Assembly (NCBI GenBank): GCA_947652115.1
Contig: OX393569.1
Coordinates: 1,431,315-1,495,314, forward strand
Origin: Blastomussa wellsi
Lineage: Eukaryota; Cnidaria; Anthozoa; Scleractinia; Plerogyridae
DNA: 64,000 bases
Reading direction: 5' to 3'
The notes beneath the pieces are model-generated. The model was not told where the DNA came from. It made no database searches and worked only from the letters and a program-made list of their open reading frames with translations. Shown in pieces: positions 39,589 to 50,920 of the stretch. Position numbers and translations under genes: made by a program. The first letter of the stretch is position 1. Every line of letters starts with the position of its first letter.

Positions 39589-40463
39589 AGTAGGGACGTT
39601 AGTCCGTGATAAACCTGGCTTGAAATGCAAGCTAACCTGCAATTTTAATAACTTAGAGGGCCAAATTAGTGAATTCTCACAACTTTATTGAGGGTAAATC
39701 AACTCCGAAGTTTCCCAAAGGTCACCAGAGCACCTTCAAAGATTCCAAAATTGACGTCCGAGGAACTCCGACAGGCGCAAGTAAATTCCTAGTAAGTAAA
39801 CGCGACAAGGTGTCCCACTCCATCTTTTAGTGGAAATAGGTAATATACATATTTAATTTAATATTTTGTCAGCTGTATTAATTATTACTATTTAAACATT
39901 AAAAGATGCGTTTTATAGCTTAACAGCTGCCATTACGTCTTGCAAACGCGACAATACTGCGTCCAAAACACGACCTGGTTACAATTCGTGTGACTGGTCG
40001 CAGCGACGAAATTATGTTACAACGACAGAAAGTTCATCGCGCCACACGCGGGTGTCTTTCCAGAGCTGTCACCTTTTTCTATTGTTGGCGAAAATATACC
40101 TCCAGTGCCCAATCCCCGCGCGGCATGTAAAAGGTCTATTGTTGCAGCGGCTGGCCGCGACGTGTCGCAGCGAACTTGTTGCCTGGTGAGGCTCAAACGC
40201 ACATAATAGATGCACGTGACGAATGAGAACTACAGTGCTAGTTTCATTCCCCAGCAAGGCCAACATCAAGGCTGTTAATTTCAAGCTGCTAAATTCGCCG
40301 TATGATGGTTGTTAAATTTGATTGTAAGTTACACAACCCGCCTCGATTAGCTTCGGTACATGCGTAAAATGTAAAACTATTGACATAAAATAACAATGAT
40401 GATGATGGTGACGATGATGATTATGATGATGATGATGATGACGATGACGATGACGATGATGAC

Positions 40464-40495
<32 letters not shown>

Positions 40496-41106
40496 CTACA
40501 TTAAGACGGTACCGGTTCGATTGCGTTGGTCACTATTCTCAGTATATTCTCTCGAGTCTTTCCTCTGCGACTACAGACGTTTTTTTCTCTTTTTCACGAT
40601 AAAAAGAGAACAACCGTGAAAAACAACAAGGACACAAATAATATGTATATATTAGCTCTGTCATTTTATTAGTCATGCCTCTCTTCTCTTTTTTTCCTTC
40701 TATCTTTTTATATTTATAGCAGTATAGCTCAACGAACCCTTCTTCGAAATACATACTTATTTAGTCCGGTATAAAATAGATTTTCATTTTATATTGGTAC
40801 AATCTTACAGACTAATATATATAGCCTTCTCGTCTCCTGTGTCTCTCCTGTATCGTGGTGATCCGCTAGCAGTAAAAACATTTTTATCTGATATTATAAT
40901 GAATAAACCAGTCAAATTTCGATCTTCAAGCACAATATCGACGGAAAATGTTTAAGATATGGACAGCTCCAACACAATGTCAAATAAAAACTTGGGTTCG
41001 TTTAGCGGGTTTTTGAGAGTTGTTTCAAGTTTTAAAATGTTAAATTTTTTACGAGATCCCTTGCTAGAAAGGCATAGGCCAGCTCTAGGTGTAAACAAGA
41101 ATACGA
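39589..41106. other. Intergenic gap between convergent oxygenase and WD40 genes
   Basis: It contains only 3'-UTR candidates, a 'gtgtcccac' end near 39809 resembling the MITE at 31631, and the GAT microsatellite at 40396. Confidence 0.6.
40396..40494. repeat. (GAT)n microsatellite
   Basis: GATGATGAT runs mixed with GAC units over about 100 bp; a second run is at 41818-41843. Confidence 0.92.
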
Positions 41107-44100
41107 TCACTGAACCAAGGGCTCCCAAACATAAGTACTTCCACTGGCATCACTTGAAATAAAATATTTTCCAGCGAAGCAACAAGTGAGAATTTCAGCC
41201 TCATGGGTAGAGTTAGGCCTGTGAAGGGAAAACAAAGCAAAAATCACAAATTACGAATTAAAAAACAAAATTTCGTCTATCTGTATCGTAACGGTTAAAC
41301 CAGCCAAGGCAGTCTAATGTTTTTGAGAGCTGAAATATTGTAATTCTGTGGCTGTTTTTAATAAAACAATTTTTGAGCAAACACGTACATGACGTGTGCA
41401 TGGGAGACTGGTTTCTAATCGAGCGAACCAAACAGAAGAAGACTGGAGAAGATCTGTACATTTATGGACTAAGGATAAGATCACTGAACCAAATGGTACC
41501 TGCTATCCCTCCGCGTGCCTATGTCTTGGTTTTGTTGTATTGCCCTCCAGGGATCCTTCCCTGTAGAGTCCCAGATGTTGATTGACGCGTCGGATGCCAC
41601 GCCCACAATGTACCTTCCATCCGGCATAAAGGAAATCGCCTGTATCAAGGAAAAAAAGTAACGTTATAGCAAAAAAACACAACCGTCGCTTATAAAATTG
41701 TTAACATATTGCGATGTACGAGGTGGCCTCAACGATAAGCCCGGTGGCTTCCAGAGGTCACCTCGCCGTATATTAAACACTATATCTATTTTTGCTTTAT
41801 TAGAAAATAGTCGAATAAATGATGATGATGATGATGATGATGAAAGTAATTAGTTTTTCAAGCTCAATAACTGGTTGAAGAATCTACTGCCGTTTAACAA
41901 ATTGGTGCAAACATGCCTTTTTAACCAATCAAAAGAAAGACAAAACCATTCGTGATTTGTCTTGACATGTTTTCCCGCGCTTTGTTTGTACTGTTTCGCG
42001 CCAAATACATCGAACAAACAGAAAAGAAATGTATAGCATGATATTTTACAACTGAGGGAACAAGAAATATTTTGATTGTCTTGAGAGAAAAGGGCTGAAC
42101 ATTAAAATTGCTCATTAATTGTACCTTAAGCAGCTTATCGGTGCTTCTGATGTCCACACCGTTTTCGGCCTTAAATGATGACCCACGCATCTGCCAAACG
42201 GTAACTCTGTTCCCAGCTAAAGACGCGATCGCCCGTTCAACAGGCGAATAGTTCACGCTCTTCACGGGTGCAGTAAATTCCGACAGTGAAGTCTCGCATT
42301 TCCATGATTTCACCTTAGTTACAGGATTTTCCACCTCTCTCCATAAGCGGATGGTCCGGTCATCCGAGCCCGTAAGAACCTCAGAACCATCAGGCGAAAG
42401 CTGAATAAAATTCACAGCAGCGGTGTGGCCGACCAGTTGTTTGACATCCGCACCGGGAATGAATTCCCCCGCCCCGGGCCGTATCTTCACCAAACGAGCG
42501 GTCTTATCGCGTGAAGCCCAGGCAAGGAATTTGCCATCTTTGGAGAAGGTGCAGTGAAGAACAGCATCGGAATTGAAGGCTGCGAAAAGAGTGTACTGGA
42601 GTGTTAGCAAGAGTAAATGGGGGACAGAGAGGGAGACTGAGCATGGGGCAATTTTTGCCGGAAGGGGGGGGGGGGTGAGCCATTTGCCCAAAAAATTCTT
42701 CCAAGTTGCCTTGCCCAAATTTCTCTTGCTGTCCAAAAAATCTGAGTTGTCCGAAATTGGGGGGGGGGGGACACGAAAAGCGGTTGAGCAAGATGAGCAC
42801 AGATTTCCAAACCACGAGTTTAATGTCCATGGAGAATGTCACAGACACAGCAACCGATGCCGACATTCCTCTGGATTCCAACCTTGTAAGGATAAGCCGT
42901 AATAACCCACGAAACAACAAAAATTACCTTGCAGTACATAGCGTACTGCACACAAGCGATTCACACCACGTATGTTAGAAAGGTAAAAGGCTACTGAAGC
43001 ATCATGGTCTTACGTAATCCAAATAACTGGAACTGTGGATTGGATTTATTGTCAACGACCATTGTTGAGGAATAGCCTCAACAACCGAGAAGGCGCAGGT
43101 ACCTCAAATAGTCAATGTTCTGTATGGGAGAGTCTTGTGAGCAATGAGGTCTGTACTCACGTCAAGCTGTCTGACTCTTCCATTTAGTTATTTAATTTAG
43201 TATTTTGGAACTACAATACAAAATACTTCTGTTGCATCAAAAAGTACATTGACTATATAGATCGTTTTCACTGTCACGCAACAAGGTAAATTGAGAAGTG
43301 ACCATGTCGCTGATCGTGGCGCAAAGTGAAGTGATGGAGATTATTTGTCGAAGTGTCAATTAATAATCATAATAAAGCAGAATAATGATTAAAACAATTT
43401 AATAAGCATAAACTTAGTTTTCTATTGTTTTTTTTAGCTTAGACCAGGTTTAATAGTAAAAAAATCTCGTTAGTTTTTATTATTAGACAAATCAGTTTTC
43501 CCAACTCACAAAACTGTAATCTTTTGAATACGGAATCCGAATTTCGAGATACTGATATCTGTCCTTGCAACTTCCGGCCGAACGACAGCTTTCCTCGCAT
43601 TCAATTTAAACGCTTAATATTTAATCTCTTTTCTTTAACTTTTCATCAAGCTTCTGATCAAGCTCGAGAAATTGAACTAATTTTAAAAATGTGATAACTT
43701 TTTCTGTGGAGTTTTCTTATTTCTTCATCCAACGGGAAATGTTCAATGTTGCAGTTATGTGTTTAGTTTTACGTTGAAAAAAGAACATTATCTCGGGATG
43801 AAAAGCAATGAAATATTATTAAAGGACTGCGAAAGAAAGTTTACTAACATTTAGGCTTCTCTCGAATTGTGAAAAGACAACAGTTTTTCTCAGAAAAATA
43901 ATAATTTGTCTGTTTTCTTCGTATGCAAATTTATACAACTTCCGACTAATTTCTTATGTGATTAATATTTCATTCTATGTTGAGTTTGAACAGATGCAGG
44001 GTTTGAAATTTTGCTTCCATTTAATGGAACCGGCACAGAAAACCATCCAGCATTATATACATTTAGTTTTGGCGAATGAAATAACATTCTCTCCCACCTA

Positions 44101-47100
44101 TCATTCTTTTGACTTCAATGCTTTCAACAGCCAACAAATACAAATTTAGAAAAAAATCCGTTCAACTCAAACTAAGAATATACACTGAAAAGGCGTTTGT
44201 CGACGCCGGTCTTTTCGGCGGCAAAGCAGCTCTCGCATATTATTCTCACTTTTGCCAACAGTAGAAATAATATCGACAGCTAAATCAGTCGTGTGTTATT
44301 GTTAAAAAGCGCTCACTTTTGTCAAGTAAAGTTCACAGACTGTACCTGACTGTTAACAATTAGAAGAAAATAAATTCAGTTTTCGGAAAAAATAATACAG
44401 GGTATCGTTGCCGTTGATTGGTTTACAAACAAAAATGATTTCTTCATTTCAACACAACGTATCCACGTTTGAAAAAGGTAAAAGAAATACTTCTAAGTTC
44501 GTAGACATCTTACCTAAACGAGATGCGCGTCTTCCATTATCATGGTGCCACAAAATCACAGTTTTGTCTCGCGAAGATGTCGCTAATATCGGTCCTATTG
44601 AGCAGAACGAACAAGACGTGACTTCTCCTTCGTGCCCCGAGAGAGTTCTTAAAATCTCTCCACTTGCTATTGTCCAAAGAATAATTTTCCCATCGGCAGA
44701 ACACGTAGCAAGGATGTTCTCCTTTGGGTCGACAGCGCAGTACAAAACAGCTCCTTCATGAGCTTGAAGCCTACGAACCAAGCGGATCTTGTACGAATCG
44801 TCGATGTTTCTTGAGGACATAGCGACCAACTTTGCACCTTCCCCTGAAAAAGAGGAAAATCCAGAAAGTGTTTTCCAGTAAAATTTAGTAGCAGGTTGTA
44901 GTATGGATGGGACGATTTAAATAAAAGCTTTGCTCTAAATTTTTACAGTGAGGCGTTTCAAGCTGCTGGTATTGTTGTCATCTCGCTGTTCGCATTTAGC
45001 AATTCTATGCAAATTTAATATCGGAAGTATGACTTGTGAGGCAGACATGTCTAGCAAACATGTGCTTATCGGAAGAACAATCGAGCGTCACGCCACGACA
45101 AAAGATACACTTCGTGACAAAAACAAAAGAATATCATGAATAGAGAGATATATCTGATCATATTTGTTGCCCGCGTTCTAAATTAAGGTTTCAATCTCTG
45201 CCCAGCTGTTTGCGTTAAATCTTAATTTGAGGGGTTTCCATTCCAAATGCTTTTCTTTTTATTAGAAATTCATACTGAATCAGTGGCTTGTTTGTTCAAG
45301 CTCATTCGCAATAAACGCAATAAATAATCGCTTTCTTTGTGTTGACTGTGTGTACGAAAATGAAATGGCTTGCAACACCGTAAAAGAAAAAAATTACGTT
45401 TTTTATCCCGTGCAGGGAATGGTAACCACTAACAGACATGGCTTGACTGAGTTTGTACTAAGATACTAAAGCGCGCATAAAATGTACTGTTTATCTGCAC
45501 TTTTGAAATGAACATTTTACTTTTCATGCAAAAAAACATGCGAGTTTGATAATTTAGTATTAAATTAGCCAAGAATTGGAACTTACCTGTAAAATTAAAA
45601 GCAGAGAGTATGAAGAATTAAACTACAGCTTACTGATTCAATACCGCAATTATTAAACGACACGTACTCATGCGCAAATGTTTTTATCATTTCGCAATGA
45701 CATTCAGTTCGTTTGGCTTCATATACCCGTCAATCAAACAGTCATTTAATGTTCTCTATAACATTATGATAAAACGTTGGTCAATGTTTGATTTGTTAAA
45801 CACAACTGAAGCCGAGAGAGCCCACTAGTTTTTGTGTTTGTGGGTAGGTTAGATTCCCGACCCTGTTTAGGACAAAGGAAAGCGATTTTTGTACTATAGC
45901 GCTAATATCTAGTCCTGAAAATGATCTAATGTTGACTGATGACCGACTAAATAAACATTGATGAACATTTCTGATTTCGGACATGCTTAAGGGGGTGATT
46001 ACATGGTGAATTTGAGCCCGGGCTGAAATTTCAGCCCGGTTAGCATGGGTTCTGAAAGAAATCCTCTTGAAATGAAAGTGGCGATTATATGGAGAAGATT
46101 TCAGCCCGGGCTGAAAATCCTTGCCCGGTTTGAGAAACCTAGCTAGGATTTTCAGCCCGGGCAAACGGGCTGAAAAATCCGCAAAAAGTACATGTAATCG
46201 AAATGAAATGTCAGTCCGGGCCGAAAAGAGACGAGGCATATCTGAAAGCACAAAGGGCTTAGGAGGTATGAGAGCTAGGCCACTAAAAAAAAGAAACATT
46301 TGAAATCTAGAAGACTAATACATTATTTTCAGCATTTTTCACGAGGTATTCTCGGAAAAGTCAATGTCGTAATGGTAATGGATTTATATAGCGCATTTTC
46401 CATATACATGTTCAAATGCGCTTTACATTTCTAGTCAGGGGTGAGATCTGACGTCAGCATGTAAGGCGCCTATGACAGCCGCTATCAGTCAATTCATGAT
46501 CTTACTCCACCCACCCAGCCCTTGAGTACATACAATTAAGATACAAGGCCGGTGATGGAAAAATTGCTTACAAAGTTTGTGAAATTTTTTGTGCTTGGAA
46601 AATATCCTTATTTTGCAATTATTTTTCCTTTTCAGGGCTTTACTTGAATAAGTATCTTGATCGTTCCAATGGACCACAGTGATAAATGTTCGTTTCGGCA
46701 CCCGAAGAGTCTCCGATTTTTCACGAATGGTCCGCGAATAGACGCCGAACTCTACCAGGTCGACATTTTGATATCTTCATCAATCAAGTACGATTACAGG
46801 CAGTCCAAGCTCTCTCAGTGAACCTTACAAACAACAATGGCTTCTCTTACCCTTCTTCTCATTTAGACTTAAAATGTAAGCTGGTTCTTCAGCAACCTTT
46901 TTGGCACTTTTTCACTTTTTAATTTTTTGGTAATTTCAGCTAAATGATAGCCTGTCCCAGGTTCTCGGATAGTAGGGCACTGGGATAAAGACGCGAAAAA
47001 AAATAAATAGGTAAACTTACCATTCTGAGACTGAGTAAAATTCATCAAAAGCTATTGCAGAAAATCCCAGTTGCTTCAACTGCTCGACTTGATCTCTGTT

Positions 47101-49793
47101 CACAGAAACCAACGGGAAAATAGGGACATCGGCTCTTCGCCTGACTCTGCAAAACGTTCATGACTCGTGGAACAAGTAACACTGCGCCAAATGAAAAATA
47201 TTCTAGAGTATTCTAGCCTCGAATGTTTCATTGTGATGCCATAGAATCCTAGAGTATCCTAGAATATTCAAGGCGTATTTTATACGTGAAGTACACCTGA
47301 AGTATTCAAGAGTATTCGATTTGAATACGTGAAGAACCCCTGGAGTATTCACGAGTATTCAATATTGAATACGTGATGCACACCCGGAGTGTTCAATTTG
47401 AATATGGAAAAACAGGCCGGATCCTAATAGGATATCCCAGGTGTATTTCGAATCAGGAGTACTAGAATACGTCGGAAAATTACAGTATTCGAGGCGTGTG
47501 CCGACTCGTATTCGAGCGAATTCTGGCCCGAATATTTGGCTTTTCGCGCACTGCAAAAAATATATCGTTTACCGAAACCGGTGAGTAGAATAGGGAAGTC
47601 GTCTTTCACAGGCGTCAGTTTGAGAAAGCACTAGTTTTGCTTTACTCGAAGTCGCTTTTGCATGCGGGAAAGTCCCAAGATGCCAAGCATGCCAAGCAAG
47701 CCGAAAACGAGAGCTGTTTGCTTACAGGCTCTCGTGTCTTTACTTGGGATGTTGGAAGAACACTCGAAGAATTCGTAAATCATCCCGCGTGGTTTATCAG
47801 CTTATAAACCATAAAAACTTGTGGTCTATTGCTTAAATAACTGCAGAAATTCTCGCGCGCTCATTCGCTAATGTTCGCGGTCTAAATATTCATCGAAACA
47901 CGATGACGTAGTATGACGCCATCACATGCGCTTCAGTTGAAAACTTTCAAAAAACAACTTCAGTCACTCAAACTGTTTACAGTCTTCGGTGCTGTTGGTT
48001 CTCAAAGCCTCGCTTCGCCTCGTGAGTCAACACCAAATTTGACAATGTGATGAATAAATTTCGTGGTCGATTACAGGACGTACCACAATAGGCGCACGTC
48101 CATTTGTTAAATTTACACCAGCCCCCGTCTTTTATTCGCGTGTCCCACTATCCGAGAGCCTAGAACAGGCTTGCTACAATCTTGGACAAAACTGTTGAGA
48201 CACTTACTCAAATTAACAACTATTTGGATATCAAAGCTGCTATTGTCCAACACCTCCCCCCCCCCCCCCATTGCAATGTTTGCAAATTTTCGTTTGTCAG
48301 AGCAAAGCCGTGTGAATTGTAAATCACGAGACAACATTGAGCAGGGGGAGAGGGGAATGACACATTTTTCACGCGCTTGTTAGTCATGCCACTCTCAAAT
48401 TGGGCTAGTTTCGTCCAAGATGGTAGCTAATTGACAGGGAAGAGTTTGTGAAACTAAGAATGGGTAATCACAAACAAATGATAGAAACTGGCAGATATAG
48501 TAGCATCCTACTCTTCCCTACTTGTGGATCTAATCACATTGAAGATGAAATTCATTTACTTTTTTACTGCAATACCTACTCAATTATTAGAGAGTTTTAT
48601 AGGAAGATACAATATCACTTACCATGAAATATCAAGCGATTACCAGAAAATTAATGAATTCTCAAAATTATTATGTTAATGTACAATTGACAAAGTTTAT
48701 TTTATCATGTTTTGATTTACATAATAATCTAATTTCAAATCCAACTGATGAAACTTTATTACCATTAGTATTACTTTATTTTGTAAGCTTCAGCAATACT
48801 ATATGCATTTATTGTTGGCCTCAAATTACAAGGATTCCGACAATGTATTCATGGAGGTAGTTATGCGTGAAAAGTGCCATTGTCGGAATACCCATTGTCG
48901 GAATTAATTTGAGGCGATGTTGTTTGTACGGTTCACAGAGCTTCGCAGAGCTTGGGCTGCCTGAGGTACGACTTTTGACATTGCAAACATTCGTTATCAA
49001 CCCTAAGATGACCTCGAACATCAGCTGCCAGTTAGTTTGGCTATTCATGGCCTCTGTCACGTTGTTAGGCATTTTAAAATTAAACAGGCCTCCGCGCATT
49101 CTCACTCTTTTTTATTAATCGTTCTTAGTGCTCGTACAACTATGATAATTTATTAATTAGCATTTAAGTGTAATGTAGTGAAAGCGTTCGGAGCACGGTT
49201 ACGACTGAACTCTTAGACCTCTCAAGCTGGCGACGAAATCATCACTGTTATACTGATATTATCGTGTTTTATTTTCGGATTAAAGTATTTCAAACCTATT
49301 TTTGCCACAACACTTGCAGGCCGTGCTTTCCACTTTAGAGAACATTAAAATTATAGGACCTCGATGTTTTGTTTGTTTTGTAACACTTCCTTACTCATTT
49401 GCGTAATCTGGCCGTAGCAAAGCTTTGCCAATCTTGTGCATTCCAAAAATGAGACGAAAACAAAATTACAAGAAAATTCTTATTTGCACGCAGCTACGGT
49501 ACTCAGGATGGTAGCGTGAGATGTTGCTAATTTCCTACATTAACAAATTTCGCCCACAAACAGCTGCATATGTCGCTATGATTGCATGTATTAAAATTGT
49601 CAATACAGTATATTTGTTGCATGTGCTTTAGTTGAACAAACAAAGCAATATTCTACCTGGCGTTAGAAGATAAGGTTAAAATTACACGAGAATAGACGGC
49701 AAGAAAAGACGACTATGTTCGAACTATGTACTCACTATTTGAACCACTTCTCTCCGGAGTCAAGCTCTGCCGCTTTGGCCAACACGATGTCAT
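41107..49793 (-). CDS. WD40-repeat (beta-propeller) protein, one junction unresolved
   Basis: Four 3' exons join cleanly: 44514-44843, 42125-42579, 41500-41639 and 41107-41218 (stop at 41107-41109). They encode WD blades such as LQAHEGAVLYCAVDPKENIL, ATCSADGKIILWTIASGEIL, LSGHEGEVTSCSF...DKTVILW, GSDDRTIRLW, AISFMPDGRYIVGV...INIWD and a last blade ending STYVWEPLVQ. Two likely 5' exons are 49736-49793 (start MTSCWPKRQSLTPERSGSN) and 47021-47144 (IRRRADVPIFPLVSV, then QLGFSAIAFDEFYSVSEW), which join in frame through acceptor 'gcagag'. From there to 44843 the phase is off, so an exon with length 3n+2 is missing between 44844 and 47020; a strong donor (ACAG|gtaagt) near 45592 is a candidate. A scaffold protein; the family member was not identified. 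Confidence 0.82.
46000..46225. repeat. Palindrome cluster built on TTTCAGCCCGGGCTGAAA
   Basis: The 18-bp palindrome or close variants occur near 46017, 46100 and 46155, with half-sites between. Probably a transposon in the WD40 gene intron. Confidence 0.6.
46373..46500. repeat. Dispersed 'tatatagcgc' repeat fragment
   Basis: 'ggatttatatagcgcatttt' followed by 'aaatgcgctttacat' resembles interspersed repeats common in invertebrate genomes. Single copy in this window. Confidence 0.35.
47205..47520. repeat. Degenerate tandem repeat of GTATTC/GAATAC units, about 45 bp
   Basis: Units like 'gtattcaagagtattcgatttgaatacgtgaa' repeat from about 47265 to 47405, with looser flanking copies on both sides. 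Upstream of exon 47021-47144, in the WD40 gene intron. Confidence 0.7.
48440..48760 (+). pseudogene. LINE reverse-transcriptase C-terminal fragment
   Basis: Plus-strand translation gives ETGRYSSILLFPTCG, then NHIEDEIHLLFYCNTY and REFYRKIQYHLP. The cysteine-containing 'I-E-D-E-x-H-x-L-F-x-C' block is typical of the end of L1-like or CR1-like LINE ORFs. A stop follows and the rest is decayed. Confidence 0.65.
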
Positions 49794-50475
49794 GGCAGCG
49801 TTTCCGCCGAAATTTTATAGTCTTGCTATCGGAAATCTTCGTTAGTTAGAAAGAAAACGCAATAAACATCTTTCTATCTTGAAAGATTATAGAATATGGA
49901 ACTGTACAATCCTTCGAGCTTTCCAGAACGGCTTAAACTGTAGATATGACATCAATTATATTGCAAGTGTGTCTGAAGCTTGAAGACAAATATTTCCTTG
50001 ACAGCTCTAAGCTGAGTGGGTGTTTTTCTGTCACGCCGCATTTGTTAATAAAGACTTCAAAGTTCATTCAGTGGAACCCTTCGACCCTTTGCAATTTGGC
50101 GATCGAAAGAGTTCACGGTTTTTCAGGTGTCATGTTTCAGTCCAACTGGTATTTTATCCACACTGATCCGGATAAATTTAAAATAGCGTTTTCGGTAACC
50201 GAAACGGAACTTTTTGAAAATGTTCTAACAATAGGAAAAAGCGTAAAACACTTGCTAGGTGTGCTAGAATGGACGGCGAAAACCGAACTTTTTAAAAACC
50301 CTGACATCAAAAAAGTCGAATAACGTTCAAGGGAGAATAGTAGCAATCCGGGATAACATTTTCCATGGAGGGTATATCAGAGCGGACCCTTTTCTGTCAA
50401 AAATGCTATATTATTAGAGGTGCATCTCCTTCCCCAGCCCCTCAAGCTGCTCCCCCCCCCCCCCCCCGCCCTTTA

Positions 50476-50687
50476 CAGTCGGACACTAAAACCATGAACA
50501 CTTGACATTTATTTTTACATTTTTTGTTATGATTATCCAATGATAGCTCTCGACATATACCACAGGATTACTGTCTTCAGCACCAAAGAAAGCTAATTCT
50601 TCTGTTTATATGAATGGCTAGCATTGGATAATGGTAAAAAAATGTAAAAATGAATGTCAAGTGTTCACGGTTCAAGTGTCCTCACTG
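50476..50687. mobile_element. Tc1/mariner-type MITE, copy B
   Basis: Ends CAGTCGGACACTAAAACC and 'ggttcaagtgtcctcactg', TA on each side; same family as 6081-6299, with the shared block 'gaacacttgacatttatttt'. Confidence 0.75.
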
Positions 50688-50699
50688 TAAAGCTTTAAC

Positions 50700-50920
50700 G
50701 TACATTAACTTTATTTATACGCGGTAAAAACATCAGTAGACAATACATACAATTAAAAATAACTGATTTACATGTTTGCCGTGTGGGAGTGTAAGGACAT
50801 TATACGATTCAGAATATTTTTAAACTGAGGAATAGATTTTGTCACTCTAGCATCATGAGGAAGGCTGTTCCACAATTGAGCCCCGCTGTAGCAGAAGCTA
50901 CGTTTAACATTTTTCAAGGA
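50700..50920 (-). pseudogene. 3' fragment of a non-LTR retrotransposon (CR1/L2-like RT tail)
   Basis: The minus strand reads FCYSGAQLWNSLPHDARVTK then SIPQFKNILNRIMS, the 'Y-S-G-A-x-L-W-N-S-L-P' signature at the end of many LINE reverse-transcriptase ORFs. The 5' part is absent. Confidence 0.75.

Noticed and set aside
45570..45660. Candidate missing WD40 exon ending AFNFTG
   Set aside because: The donor is strong and the end phase fits the next exon, but the needed frame has a stop before any acceptor. Left unresolved.
49946..50323. 125-aa plus-strand open frame
   Set aside because: No recognisable motif, signal or splice support. A search with the translation against cnidarian transcripts would be decisive.
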